From contig OZ244254.1 in the NCBI GenBank assembly GCA_965217205.1, positions 682,001 through 746,000 on the forward strand: a stretch of 64,000 bases of DNA, read 5' to 3'. Source of the stretch: Maricaulis sp947259345. GTDB taxonomy: Bacteria; Pseudomonadota; Alphaproteobacteria; Caulobacterales; Maricaulaceae. The notes under the pieces were generated by a model, which worked only from the letters and a program-made list of their open reading frames with translations, was not told the origin of the DNA and ran no database searches. This document shows, piece after piece, positions 1 to 8,909 of the stretch (within the stretch, counting starts at the first letter, position 1; the number at the start of each line of letters is the position of its first letter). The position numbers and the translations under genes were made by a program.

Positions 1-1
1 T

Positions 2-484
2 GATGCCGGGCCGGGCATTCGCTCCCTGAGCGACATCCACACCCTGCTGGCCTTCTTCGAGGCGCGCCGTGGTCCGCTGCACGGATTTCGTTTCCGCGAC
101 CCGTTCGACAATCGCTCGACCGCGCCCGACCAGGGCCCGGCGCCGACGGATCAAGACCTCGCCGAGGGCGATGGCAGTACGACCGCCTTCCAGCTGGTCA
201 AACACTATGAAAGCGGCGGCGAAAGCTGGACGCGGACCATCACCAAGCCGGTCGACGGCTCGGTTCGGGTCGCGGTGGACGGGGTTGAGACCGACGGCTT
301 CTCCGCCGACTGGACCACCGGTCTGGTGACGCTGGATGCCCCGCCCGCTTCCGGGGTCAGTGTTACCGCCGGCTTTGCCTTTGATGTGCCGGTGCGCTTC
401 GAGCAGGACAGGCTGGACCTCGCCCTCGATCAGCCTGGCGCGGCATCGGCTCATTCCATCCCCCTGATTGAACTCAAACCCTGA
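2..484 (+). CDS. GTA distal tail protein (DUF2460/TIGR02217), 3' part
   Basis: The reading frame is open from the window edge, so the N-terminus lies outside; 160 residues are visible before the TGA. It resembles the DUF2460 (TIGR02217) family, the product of RcGTA g12, which forms the distal tail ring between the tail tube and the hub. Visible family-like features are the stretch ending in 'GPLHGFRFRDPFD' near the start of the fragment and a later 'DGSTTAFQLVK' segment followed by beta-rich sequence. It is followed 33 bp later by the hub gene, then the peptidase and megatron genes, the order of the RcGTA tail-tip module. A prophage tail origin is possible, but this four-gene order is typical of GTAs. 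Confidence 0.85.
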   Translation, partial: DAGPGIRSLSDIHTLLAFFEARRGPLHGFRFRDPFDNRSTAPDQGPAPTDQDLAEGDGSTTAFQLVKHYESGGESWTRTITKPVDGSVRVAVDGVETDGFSADWTTGLVTLDAPPASGVSVTAGFAFDVPVRFEQDRLDLALDQPGAASAHSIPLIELKP

Positions 485-517
485 TACGCGGCGCCGATCG
501 GGCGCCAGGAGGTGAGT

Positions 518-1186
518 ATGCGACACGTGCCTGACACCCTGCAGGCGGCGCTCGAGAGCGGTGTGACCTCATTGTGTTCCTGCTGGATCGTGACCCGCTC
601 CGACGGGGCGCGCTTTGGCTTCACCGACCATGACCGGGACTTCGACTGGCAGGGCGTGACCTGCCGGGCCCGAACCGGTTTTGGCGCGAGTGAGTGCTCG
701 GCCGAGTCGGGGCTCGCCCCGGACCAGGCCGGCCTGGTCGGCGCCCTGGATGATAGGGTTCTGCGCGACGCGGAATTGGAGGCGGGCCTCTGGTCCGGCG
801 CCTTGGTCGAGACCTGGCGGGTCGACTGGTCTGCCGATCCGCCGGAGGGCGTGAAGACCGGACAGGGCGAGCTGGGCGAGGTGCGGCGCGTCGATGGCCG
901 GTTCGAGGCCGAGCTTCTCGGACTTTCCCATCGTCTGTCGCGGGTCACCGGACGGGTTTTTGCCCGGCGCTGTGATGCGGTGCTGGGCGATGAGCGCTGT
1001 GGTGTGCCGGATACGCATCCCGCCTTTGAACAAGGCTGCGACCAGAGCTTTGCGACCTGCCGCGACCGTTTCGCCAATACGCTGAATTTCCGCGGCTTTC
1101 CCTACATGGTCGGCAATGATGTCTTGCAGGCCTCGCCAGCCAGCGAGCCGGTCCGCGATGGCGGCTCGCGGGGGCTGGGCGGATGA
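518..1186 (+). CDS. GTA hub protein (DUF2163/TIGR02218)
   Basis: This is a 222-residue protein of the DUF2163 (TIGR02218) family, the RcGTA g13 hub that joins tail tube and baseplate. ATG 518 is chosen over the in-frame GTG at 512, because AGGAGG (507-512) lies 5 nt upstream of the ATG and overlaps the GTG. Four cysteines (C152, C161, C174, C181) with spacing C-x8-C-x12-C-x6-C sit in the C-terminal third, next to the family-typical 'NTLNFRGFPYM'. The spacing resembles the iron-sulfur cysteines of phage lambda tail-tip protein gpL, so a [4Fe-4S] site is inferred. The stop overlaps the ATG of the next gene (ATGA). Confidence 0.9.
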   Translation: MRHVPDTLQAALESGVTSLCSCWIVTRSDGARFGFTDHDRDFDWQGVTCRARTGFGASECSAESGLAPDQAGLVGALDDRVLRDAELEAGLWSGALVETWRVDWSADPPEGVKTGQGELGEVRRVDGRFEAELLGLSHRLSRVTGRVFARRCDAVLGDERCGVPDTHPAFEQGCDQSFATCRDRFANTLNFRGFPYMVGNDVLQASPASEPVRDGGSRGLGG

Positions 1187-1683
1187 GGCCGCGCAAACCG
1201 GTTTCGGCCCGGGCGCAAGCCCTCGCTGAAGCGCGCCGCTGGATCGGCACGCCCTATCGCCACCAGGGCAGTTGCCTGGGGGCGGGTTGTGATTGTCTCG
1301 GCCTTCTGCGCGGGATCTGGCGGACGCTTTATGGTGACGAGCCAGAAGCCGTGCCGCCCTATGAGCGCGATGTCGTCGGTACACCGCTGGCGGGAGCGTT
1401 GATGCAGGCCGCGCGACGGCATTTCTGCGAGATTGATCGGGAGGCGGCGCGTCCCGGTCATGTCCTCCTCTTTGCCGCCGAGCCGGGCGGGCCGGCGCGG
1501 CATTGCGCGGTGCTGTCCCAGCGCGGGCGTATCATCCACGCCTATTGGCGGCGCAGTGTCTGCGAGACCGCGCTGACGCCCTGGTGGCGCCGGCGACTGG
1601 TCGGCGCCTTCGCCTTTCCTGACTTGCCCGCTCGCCCAGAGCTTGATCCCGAGGAGGTGTTCGCATGGCCCAGCTCGTCCTGA
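1183..1683 (+). CDS. GTA tail NlpC/P60 peptidase (TIGR02219)
   Basis: A 166-residue NlpC/P60-type cysteine peptidase, the RcGTA g14 equivalent, expected to cut the recipient's peptidoglycan during DNA delivery. The nucleophile Cys is in 'GCDCLGL' (C38); the histidines of the catalytic set are in 'ARHCAVL' (H107) and probably 'IIHAYW' (H119). The length matches the family. The start overlaps the hub stop by ATGA, and the 3' end overlaps the next gene by 19 bp, so translation of the four tail genes is probably coupled. There is no signal peptide, which fits a particle-bound enzyme. Confidence 0.9.
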   Translation: MRPRKPVSARAQALAEARRWIGTPYRHQGSCLGAGCDCLGLLRGIWRTLYGDEPEAVPPYERDVVGTPLAGALMQAARRHFCEIDREAARPGHVLLFAAEPGGPARHCAVLSQRGRIIHAYWRRSVCETALTPWWRRRLVGAFAFPDLPARPELDPEEVFAWPSSS

Positions 1684-4600
1684 CTGCTGGCCGAGCGGCG
1701 CTGGGGGCGGCGCGTGCTGCCCTGCCGGCGCTCGGCCAGGCCGCCGCCGGCCTGGTGATGAACGCGCTGAGCCCCGCCCGCGAAGGGCCCCGGCTCACCG
1801 AATTGCCGCTCCAGACCTCGACCGATGGTGCCGCCATGCCCCGCCTCTGGGGGCGGGCCCGGATTGCCGGTCAGGTGATCTGGGCAGCCCGCTTTGCCGA
1901 ACATTCCGAGACCTCGGGCGGCGGCAAGGGTGGACCGAAACAGACCGGCTATACCTATTCACTCTCCTTCGCGGTCGGTCTGTGCGAGGGCGAGATCGCC
2001 GGGATTGGCCGTATCTGGGCCAATGGCGCCTTGCTCGACCGCTCGCGTCATGCCGTGCGCTGGCATGTCGGGCGCGAGGACCAGATGCCCGATCCCCTGA
2101 TCAGCGCCATTGAGGGCCCCGACACGCCGGGCTTTCGCGGTACCGCCTATCTCGTCTTCGAGGATCTGGCGCTGGATGCGTTCGGGCACCGCATTCCCAA
2201 TCTCTCGGTCGAGGTGTTTCGCGGCGTTGGGGAGGGCGGGCTGGAGCGCCAGGTGCGCGGCGTCAATCTTATCCCCGGCTGCGGTGAGTTCGCGCTCTCG
2301 CCCGATCCGGTCATGCGTCTGGACGGGCCCGGCGCGGAAACCCCGCTCAATCGCAATAATGCCCGCGGCCCGACCGATATCATGGTGGCGCTCGATGACC
2401 TGGAGCGTGACCTGCCGGAATGCCGCTCTGTCCAGATCGTGCTGGCCTGGTTCGGCACTGATCTGCGCTGCGGTGCGTGCGAGTTGCGGCCCGGTGTCGA
2501 GGATGATGCCACCCAGACCCGCCCGGTGAATTGGTCGGTCGCCGGTATTGACCGCAGCGGGGCCTGGCTGATCGGCCGCAAGGACGGGCGACCCGTCTAT
2601 GGCGGCACGCCGGATGATGCCGGTGTGATTGCCCTGATCGGTCAGCTCAAGGCGCGCGGCTATCGGGTCACGCTCTACCCCTTCATCCTGATGGATATTC
2701 CCGACGACAACACCTTGCCGGACCCCGATGGCAATCTTGGCCAACCGGCCTATCCCTGGCGCGGGCGTATCCGGCCCGCCGCCGGCAGTGTCGCACCGCA
2801 AGTCGCCGCCTTCATGGGCAGTGCGCAGGCGACAGATTTCACCGTCTCGGATGGGGTGGTGAGCTATGCCGGTCCGACCGAATGGCGCTATCGCCGCTTC
2901 ATCCTGCACTGCGCGGCACTGGCCAAGGCGGCGGGCGGCGTGGACGGATTTCTCATCGGATCGGAAATGGTCGCGCTGACCACAGCGGGCCTGGACGAAG
3001 CCTATCCGGCGGTCGCGGCACTGTGCGATCTCGCGGTCGAGGCGCGCAGTCTCATCGGCCCCTCGACCCGGCTTTCCTATGCCGCTGACTGGAGCGAGTA
3101 TCACGGCCATCAGCCGGGCGGCGGGGCCAAGCATTTCCACCTCGATCCGCTTTGGTCGCGGCCCGAGATCGACGCCGTCGCGATCGACTTCTACATCCCG
3201 CTGGCGGACTGGCGTTCGGACGCGGACCATCTTGATTCCGGCCTCGCCGATCGCCCGCATGACCCCGCCTACCTCGCCAGCCAGGTCGCCGGCGGGGAAG
3301 GGTATGACTGGTATTATGCCGGCGCCGCCGATCGCGACGCCCAGCTGCGCACATCGATCACGGACGCGACCCATGGCGAGACCTGGGTCTGGCGCTACAA
3401 GGACCTCATCGGCTGGTGGTCGAAACCGCATCATGACCGGCCCGAGGGTGTTCGCTCCACGACACCGACCGACTGGGTGCCGATGTCGAAACCGGTCTGG
3501 CTCACCGAGGTGGGATGCCCCGCCGTCGACAAGGGTGCCAACCAGCCCAATGTCTTCATCGATCCGAAAAGCTCGGAGAGCGCGGCGCCCTGGTTCTCGA
3601 CGGGCACGCGCGACGACCTGATCCAGCGCCGCTATCTGGAAGCCTTGCTGGCGCATTTCGATGACCCTGCTGCCAATCCGCTCTCTCCGCTCTATGGCGG
3701 TCCGATGATCGAGCCGGACTGGACGGCAATATGGGCGTGGGATGGAAGGCCCTGGCCGGACTTTCCCGCCCGCACGGAGATTTGGTCGGATGGTGAAAAC
3801 TGGCGCTTGGGGCATTGGCTCAACGGGCGTGCCGGTCTGGTTCCGGTCGGCCGGATCATCGACGAGCTGGCCGATGCGGCCGGGCTCGACGCTTGCGACA
3901 CGAGCGGCGTACAGGATCTCGTCGCCGGCTATCTCGTCGACCGCCCCATGCCGGCACGGGATGCGCTCTCGCCCTTGGTCGGTCTTCTGGGGCTGGGTGT
4001 CCACGAAACAGCTTTCGCGGTGCGCTTTGTCTCCGCGGATGTGGCCCCGGCCTCGCTCGTGCTGGCCGAGAGCGTCGATCGCGGTGCTAACAGCGTGACC
4101 CGGCACTATCCCGCGCCGATGGATGTGCTGCGCGATGTGCGTCTGCAATTTCATGATGACCAGGCCGGCTACCGCACCGGCCACGCCGCCGCGCGTGAGC
4201 ATTTCGGGACTGTGGAAAGTCGCTGGCTGAGTGTACCGGTCACCGCCGATACCGAGACCGCGCGGCGCTGGTGTGTCGATGCGCTGGGCGCGGCTCACAC
4301 CCAGGCCGATCGCCTGTCCCTGACCCTGCCGCCCTCGCTCCTGTCGGTCGAGCCGGGTGATGTCCTGACCCGTGAGGATGGCGACTGGCAGATCATGGCG
4401 CTGGAGGGTGACACAATCCGCACGGCAGAGCTGGCGCGTCCGGCCGGGCGCGCGGCGACGCTGGCGGCCGGGGAGGCAGGCAGTGATCAGCTCCTGACCC
4501 CGGGACCGGTCCGTCCGGCGCTGGAGATGCTCGATATACCCCTGCAATCCGGCGAGGCGCGTGAGGGGCCGCTCCTGGCCACCTGGTCGCGGCCCTGGCC

Positions 4601-5417
4601 GGGCGCAGTGGATGTCTGGCTCGGGGGTGAGCGCCGCGCGAGCCTGACCCGACCGGCGCGCCTCGGCGTGCTGGACGCGGCACTCGGCGCGGGTCCGATC
4701 GGGTATTGGGACCGGGCCAATGCTTTGGTGGTGACCCTGGATGACGGTCATCTGGAAAGCCATGCACCGGACAGCGTCCTCGCCGCGGCGAACCGGGTTG
4801 CGGTCGAGCGCGCGCCGGGTGAGTGGGAGGTGATTGCCTTCACCGATGCTGAACTGGAAGCCCCGGGGCGCTATCGTCTGACAGGCCTGCTGCGCGGGCT
4901 CGGCGCCGGATATTGCGCGGCAGCCCCGGCGGGGTCGCGGATCGTCGTGCTGGATGCGGCCTGCCAGCCGCTGGTGCTGGGGCCGCACGAGCGCGGTGTC
5001 GAGCTGGCGCTGCGGGCGGTCGAGGCCGGGCTGGGTCCGATGGAGTCGGCGGCGACACTCCGCACCTGTCCGCCGCCGACGGCGGACATTGCCCCCCTGC
5101 CACCCGCCCACCTGCGTCTCAGACGGACGGCGAGCGGCATTGTGCTGGACTGGATTCGCCAGACCCGCACGGGCGGGGATGACTGGTCCGCCTCGGAAGT
5201 CCCGCTCGGCGAAGCGGAAGAGGCCTGGCAGGTGGTGCTGACTGGTGATGGTGTCGCTGCGCCCGCGCTCGCGGCGGAAAGCTCGGCCCTGAGCCTGACC
5301 GATGACGCACTGACGGCCCTGTTCGGCACCTTGCCGGCCCATCTTGAGGCTCGGGTCGCTCAGATATCGGCGCGGGTCGGTGCCGGGCGCGAGGCCAGCG
5401 CTGAGCTCAACCTGTGA
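1665..5417 (+). CDS. GTA megatron / host-specificity protein with TIM-barrel domain
   Basis: A 1250-residue protein of the RcGTA g15 type (GTA TIM-barrel-like plus phage tail-tip domains), the largest tail-fibre/baseplate protein. The first ~400 residues are hub-binding tail-tip sequence. Roughly residues 410-730 look like a glycoside-hydrolase TIM barrel, with candidate acidic catalytic residues in 'LIGSEM' (E434) and 'WLTEVGCPAVDKGANQPNVF' (E615). The rest is beta-rich phage-tail and C-terminal megatron sequence. GGAGG lies about 8 nt before the ATG. It starts inside the peptidase gene and is the last gene of the cluster. A long open frame on the opposite strand is a composition artefact. 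Confidence 0.92.
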   Translation: MAQLVLTAGRAALGAARAALPALGQAAAGLVMNALSPAREGPRLTELPLQTSTDGAAMPRLWGRARIAGQVIWAARFAEHSETSGGGKGGPKQTGYTYSLSFAVGLCEGEIAGIGRIWANGALLDRSRHAVRWHVGREDQMPDPLISAIEGPDTPGFRGTAYLVFEDLALDAFGHRIPNLSVEVFRGVGEGGLERQVRGVNLIPGCGEFALSPDPVMRLDGPGAETPLNRNNARGPTDIMVALDDLERDLPECRSVQIVLAWFGTDLRCGACELRPGVEDDATQTRPVNWSVAGIDRSGAWLIGRKDGRPVYGGTPDDAGVIALIGQLKARGYRVTLYPFILMDIPDDNTLPDPDGNLGQPAYPWRGRIRPAAGSVAPQVAAFMGSAQATDFTVSDGVVSYAGPTEWRYRRFILHCAALAKAAGGVDGFLIGSEMVALTTAGLDEAYPAVAALCDLAVEARSLIGPSTRLSYAADWSEYHGHQPGGGAKHFHLDPLWSRPEIDAVAIDFYIPLADWRSDADHLDSGLADRPHDPAYLASQVAGGEGYDWYYAGAADRDAQLRTSITDATHGETWVWRYKDLIGWWSKPHHDRPEGVRSTTPTDWVPMSKPVWLTEVGCPAVDKGANQPNVFIDPKSSESAAPWFSTGTRDDLIQRRYLEALLAHFDDPAANPLSPLYGGPMIEPDWTAIWAWDGRPWPDFPARTEIWSDGENWRLGHWLNGRAGLVPVGRIIDELADAAGLDACDTSGVQDLVAGYLVDRPMPARDALSPLVGLLGLGVHETAFAVRFVSADVAPASLVLAESVDRGANSVTRHYPAPMDVLRDVRLQFHDDQAGYRTGHAAAREHFGTVESRWLSVPVTADTETARRWCVDALGAAHTQADRLSLTLPPSLLSVEPGDVLTREDGDWQIMALEGDTIRTAELARPAGRAATLAAGEAGSDQLLTPGPVRPALEMLDIPLQSGEAREGPLLATWSRPWPGAVDVWLGGERRASLTRPARLGVLDAALGAGPIGYWDRANALVVTLDDGHLESHAPDSVLAAANRVAVERAPGEWEVIAFTDAELEAPGRYRLTGLLRGLGAGYCAAAPAGSRIVVLDAACQPLVLGPHERGVELALRAVEAGLGPMESAATLRTCPPPTADIAPLPPAHLRLRRTASGIVLDWIRQTRTGGDDWSASEVPLGEAEEAWQVVLTGDGVAAPALAAESSALSLTDDALTALFGTLPAHLEARVAQISARVGAGREASAELNL

Positions 5418-5492
5418 GCTGCGCTTTGATATCCCCCCCAAAGCCGCTTACATGATGCCTGACCGCGATTTCCACGACGGGTCTGGCAAGGC

Positions 5493-6422
5493 ATGACGGG
5501 CATGGACGATCCCTACAAGACACTTGGTGTTTCCAAGACCGCGACGGCGGACGAGATCCGCAAGGCCTATCGCAAGCTGGCCAAGGAGCTGCACCCGGAT
5601 TCCAATCCGGGCAATGCGGCCGCCGAGGAACGTTTCAAGCACGTCTCGCAAGCCTTCAAACTCCTTTCCGACCCGGACAAGCGCGCCGAATATGATGCGG
5701 CGGCCCGCGCCGGTTTTCATCCCGGCATGGGCGGAATGGGTGGCATGGGCGGCGCAGGCATGGGCGGCGGCAAGCCGTTCAATTTCCGTCAGTCACGCAA
5801 TGCCGGTCGCGGCGGGTTCGAGGATATCTTCTCCGACCTCTTCACCGATATGGGTGGCCAGGGGGGTGGACGCCATCAGCAGGCGCCGCGCAAGGGGGCC
5901 GATATTCGCCAGAGCGTCACCGTGGACTTCATGCAGGCCGCCCAGGGCGGCAAGCATCGTGTCACCCTACCGGGCGGCCGTAGCGTGGATGTTGCCGTGC
6001 CGTCGGGCGCGAGTGATGGCCAGGTCCTGCGCTTGCGCGGCCAGGGCGAGCCTTCGCCCATGGGCGGCAAGCCGGGGGATGCCCTGATCGAGATCAAGGT
6101 CGCCGAACACAAATACTTCTCCCGCGCCGGCGATGATGTGCGTCTGGAATTGCCGATCAGCGTCAAGGAAGCGGCGCTGGGTGCCAAGGTGCGCGCCCCG
6201 ACGATTGACGGCCCGGTCGATGTCCGCGTTCCGCCCGGTTCCTCCACCGGCACGCTCCTGCGCCTGCGTGGCAAGGGATTTGCGGGGCAGAAGGGCAAGC
6301 GGGGCGATCAACTGATCCGTTTGATGGTTGCCTTGCCGTCCAGCGATGAGGCCCTCAAGGCCTTTCTGGAAAAATGGTCGCCGCCGGAGGGCTATGACCC
6401 GCGCAAGGGACTGCGCTCGTGA
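5493..6422 (+). CDS. DnaJ-class co-chaperone (CbpA-like)
   Basis: A 309-residue J-domain protein. The J domain (about residues 4-70) carries the HPD motif (H34-P35-D36) that stimulates DnaK ATPase. It is followed by a Gly/Met-rich linker with repeated 'GMGG', then the two-part DnaJ C-terminal substrate-binding domain (about residues 125-290). The CxxCxGxG zinc-finger repeats of true DnaJ are absent, so it is a CbpA-like type II protein. Two close ATGs (5493, 5502) are possible starts and neither has a clear Shine-Dalgarno. It lies 76 bp after the GTA cluster with no visible terminator between, so read-through cannot be excluded. Confidence 0.93.
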   Translation: MTGMDDPYKTLGVSKTATADEIRKAYRKLAKELHPDSNPGNAAAEERFKHVSQAFKLLSDPDKRAEYDAAARAGFHPGMGGMGGMGGAGMGGGKPFNFRQSRNAGRGGFEDIFSDLFTDMGGQGGGRHQQAPRKGADIRQSVTVDFMQAAQGGKHRVTLPGGRSVDVAVPSGASDGQVLRLRGQGEPSPMGGKPGDALIEIKVAEHKYFSRAGDDVRLELPISVKEAALGAKVRAPTIDGPVDVRVPPGSSTGTLLRLRGKGFAGQKGKRGDQLIRLMVALPSSDEALKAFLEKWSPPEGYDPRKGLRS

Positions 6423-6445
6423 CGGTGATGTTTTGGTAGTAAGTT

Positions 6446-6462
6446 GTTCAGCACGGGTTCAG
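6446..6462 (+). promoter_or_regulatory. Direct repeat GTTCAG-N5-GTTCAG, possible response-regulator site
   Basis: Two perfect GTTCAG hexamers begin at 6446 and 6457, exactly 11 bp apart, in the short gap before the PepSY/RR/kinase operon. OmpR/PhoP-family regulators commonly bind 6-bp direct repeats with an 11-bp period, so autoregulation is plausible. The second repeat touches the AGGGGGAG ribosome site, which would suit repression or a promoter just upstream. The function is inferred. Confidence 0.4.
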
Positions 6463-6477
6463 GGGGAGCCCGCCAGT

Positions 6478-6840
6478 GTGAGTGTCATGTTGAGACATTT
6501 GATCATCCTTGCCGGCGCCCTGAGCGTCATTGCGGCCCCCGCCAATGCCAGCGGCCCCGACGCGTCGACCCGGACTGCGGTCCAGCCGGCCGGCTATGCC
6601 AGCCTGCAGGACCGCTATTCCGCCCCCGAAGCCCGCAATGCGCGGCGTCAGGGCGACGTGGTGCCGGCGCTGCGCGTGATTTCGGAAGTGCGTCGCCGCT
6701 ATCCCGGCGCCGATGTGCTCGATGCCGAGCTCGAGGGCGGCAATGCCCCACGCTATGTGATCAAGATTCTCACCCGTGATGGCCGCCGCGTTGATGTGGT
6801 TGCCGATGCCCGTACCGGGCAGATACTCTTTGAACGATAG
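6478..6840 (+). CDS. Secreted PepSY-domain protein
   Basis: About 120 residues: a hydrophobic signal sequence ending near 'APANAS', then a single PepSY-type domain with the typical ending 'RVDVVADARTGQILFER'. PepSY domains are small inhibitory or sensory domains in the periplasm. A GTG at 6478 is preferred because AGGGGGAG (6461-6468) lies about 10 nt upstream; ATG 6487 is the alternative and still leaves the signal peptide intact. The gene sits 9 bp before a PhoP/OmpR-type regulator and its kinase. This is a recurring PepSY-RR-HK arrangement in which the PepSY protein may modulate the sensor. Its exact role is unknown. Confidence 0.8.
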   Translation: MSVMLRHLIILAGALSVIAAPANASGPDASTRTAVQPAGYASLQDRYSAPEARNARRQGDVVPALRVISEVRRRYPGADVLDAELEGGNAPRYVIKILTRDGRRVDVVADARTGQILFER

Positions 6841-6849
6841 GGGGAGTGA

Positions 6850-7527
6850 ATGCGCGCGCTTGTTGTTGAAGACGATCCGGACCTGAACCGCCAGCTCAGC
6901 CGGGCCCTGGAAGATGCCGGCTATGCCGTCGACTCCGCCCTCGATGGCGAAGACGGGCATTTCATGGGCGATACGGAACCCTATGATGTCGTTGTTCTCG
7001 ACCTCGGCCTGCCCAAGATGGACGGTGTGACCGTCCTCGAGCGCTGGCGTGAGGCCGGACGGGGCTTTCCGGTCCTGATCCTGACCGCGCGCGACCGCTG
7101 GTCGGAAAAGGTGGCGGGCTTTGATGCCGGCGCCGACGATTATCTGACCAAGCCTTTCCATACCGAGGAATTGCTGGCCCGCATGCGCGCCCTGACGCGC
7201 CGCGCCGCCGGTCACACCACCTCCACGATCGAGTGCGGCGGCCTGTCCATCGATACACGCGGCGCCCGCGTCTTCATCGACGGCGCACCGGTGAAGGTGA
7301 CCTCGCATGAATTCCGCATGCTGTCCTATCTCGCCCACCACCAGGACCGCGTGATTTCGCGGACCGAGCTGGTCGAGCACATCTATGACCAGGATTTCGA
7401 CCGCGACAGCAATACGATCGAGGTCTTTGTCGGCCGCCTGCGCAAGAAGATCGGCACGGACCGGATCGAGACCGTGCGCGGGCTGGGCTATCGCCTGGTG
7501 GATCCGGTGGCGCGTCCGGTTTCGTGA
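6850..7527 (+). CDS. OmpR/PhoP-family response regulator
   Basis: A 225-residue regulator. The receiver domain spans residues 1-115, with the acidic pocket 'VVEDDPD', phosphoacceptor D51 in 'VVLDLGLPKMDG' and the conserved Lys in 'YLTKPF'. The winged-helix DNA-binding domain is about residues 125-220, ending in 'ETVRGLGYRL'. It is co-transcribed with the PepSY gene upstream and the kinase downstream; the kinase GTG overlaps this stop codon. The closest well-known relatives by sequence look are PhoP/QseB-type regulators. The stimulus cannot be read from sequence. Its likely target is the direct repeat at 6446-6462. Confidence 0.93.
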   Translation: MRALVVEDDPDLNRQLSRALEDAGYAVDSALDGEDGHFMGDTEPYDVVVLDLGLPKMDGVTVLERWREAGRGFPVLILTARDRWSEKVAGFDAGADDYLTKPFHTEELLARMRALTRRAAGHTTSTIECGGLSIDTRGARVFIDGAPVKVTSHEFRMLSYLAHHQDRVISRTELVEHIYDQDFDRDSNTIEVFVGRLRKKIGTDRIETVRGLGYRLVDPVARPVS

Positions 7528-8909
7528 AGCGTCGCGCCTCCCTGGCTTTCAGACTGTTTGCCGGCGCCGCGGCCTGGGCGCTGGCCCTTCTGCTTCTGGG
7601 CGCCGTGGCGCTCACCACGCTCTACCAACGCTCCGTCCTGCGTACAATGGATGACCGCCTGTCGAGCGTGGTCGAGTCGCTCGTGGCCGCGGCAGAAACC
7701 GATCCCGGCGGCGGTATCGTTCTGGCCCGGCGCCCCTCTGATCCGGCCTTTGATCGCGTTTTCTCCGGCCGCTACTGGCAGATCGCCGATGCGCCGCAAC
7801 TGGAAGGCGGCGGCCATGAGGCTCTGGTCGTATCCCGGTCACTCTGGGACGAAGTGCTTTCGCCGCCTGATGCCTTGCTGGCGTCCGTGCTGGCCACGCC
7901 CGGTCAGGTCATCTCCTTCGATACCAAGGGGCCAAGCGGCGAGGGATTGCGCCTGACCGCCCAGGCCGTGCAATTGCCGGCCCGACCGGACATGGTGATC
8001 ATGATGGCGGCCGAAGATCGTGCCGCGGCGGATCGCGATGTGCGTAATTTCGCCATCACCTCCGCCATCATGTTTCTCGGTTTTGCCACAGCGATCGCCG
8101 CCGGTGTCTTCTTCCAGGTCCGCATCGGCCTGGCGCCGGTCCTGCGCATGCGAACGAGTGTGGCAGAGGTCCGTGAAGGCAATCAGGAACGGGTGGATGG
8201 CGACTTCCCAGTCGAGCTGCAGCCGCTGGCCGACGAGCTCAATGCCATGCTCGATCATTCGCGCGAATTGGTCGAGCGATCGCGCACCCATGTCGGCAAT
8301 CTCGCCCATGCCCTGAAAACACCGATTGCGGTCCTGACCAATGAAGCGCGGACGTCTGACGGCCCGTTGGCCGATTTGGTGGAGCGTCAGACAGGTGTCA
8401 TGACCGACCAGGTCGAACACCATTTACGCCGGGCTCGCGCCGCGGCGCACGCCAAGGCGGTGGGCGCCCGAACCGAGCTCGCTCCGACACTGGGCGATCT
8501 GGCGCGTACGCTGGAGAAGATCAACAAGGCCCGCGGCATCCGCATCACGACCGAGATTGAAGAGGGACTCCACTTCAAGGGCGAGCGCCAGGATCTCGAG
8601 GAAATGGTCGGCAATCTTATGGACAATGCCTGCAAATGGTCGGGCGGACTGGTGCATGTGCACGCCGAACGGACGGCGCCGCGCGACCTCGCTGTGACGA
8701 TTGAGGATGACGGCCCCGGGCTCAACCCGGATGAGTGCGAGGCGGCGCTCCAGCGCGGTGTGCGTCTGGACGAGCAGGCACCCGGATCGGGGCTGGGCCT
8801 TGCCATCGTTGCGGACCTGGCGAAGGCCTATGGTGGAGAACTCAGCTTGTCTCGATCAGAATTCGGGGGTCTGGCCGCGCGCATAGGACTTCCCGCCACT
8901 GGGCGATAA
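7524..8909 (+). CDS. Two-component sensor histidine kinase
   Basis: A 461-residue membrane kinase starting at GTG 7524, which overlaps the regulator stop (GTGA). There is an N-terminal transmembrane helix, a periplasmic domain of about 140 residues, a second helix near residue 180, and a HAMP-like linker. The phospho-His is in 'HALKTP' (H262). The HATPase domain has N-box 'DNACKWSGG', G1 'DDGPGL' and G2 'GSGLGLAIV'. 'HALKTP' is the PhoQ-type H-box variant of the more common 'HELRTP'. It is the partner of the regulator at 6850. A sensor of envelope or cation stress would fit the PepSY partner, but this is inference. Confidence 0.93.
   Translation: MKRRASLAFRLFAGAAAWALALLLLGAVALTTLYQRSVLRTMDDRLSSVVESLVAAAETDPGGGIVLARRPSDPAFDRVFSGRYWQIADAPQLEGGGHEALVVSRSLWDEVLSPPDALLASVLATPGQVISFDTKGPSGEGLRLTAQAVQLPARPDMVIMMAAEDRAAADRDVRNFAITSAIMFLGFATAIAAGVFFQVRIGLAPVLRMRTSVAEVREGNQERVDGDFPVELQPLADELNAMLDHSRELVERSRTHVGNLAHALKTPIAVLTNEARTSDGPLADLVERQTGVMTDQVEHHLRRARAAAHAKAVGARTELAPTLGDLARTLEKINKARGIRITTEIEEGLHFKGERQDLEEMVGNLMDNACKWSGGLVHVHAERTAPRDLAVTIEDDGPGLNPDECEAALQRGVRLDEQAPGSGLGLAIVADLAKAYGGELSLSRSEFGGLAARIGLPATGR

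Noticed and set aside
1959..5441. Very long open frame (over 1100 codons) on the minus strand, antisense to the megatron gene
   Set aside because: The plus-strand protein has clear GTA motifs and the right neighbours; the antisense frame is Arg/Pro/Gln-rich shadow sequence caused by high GC codon bias.
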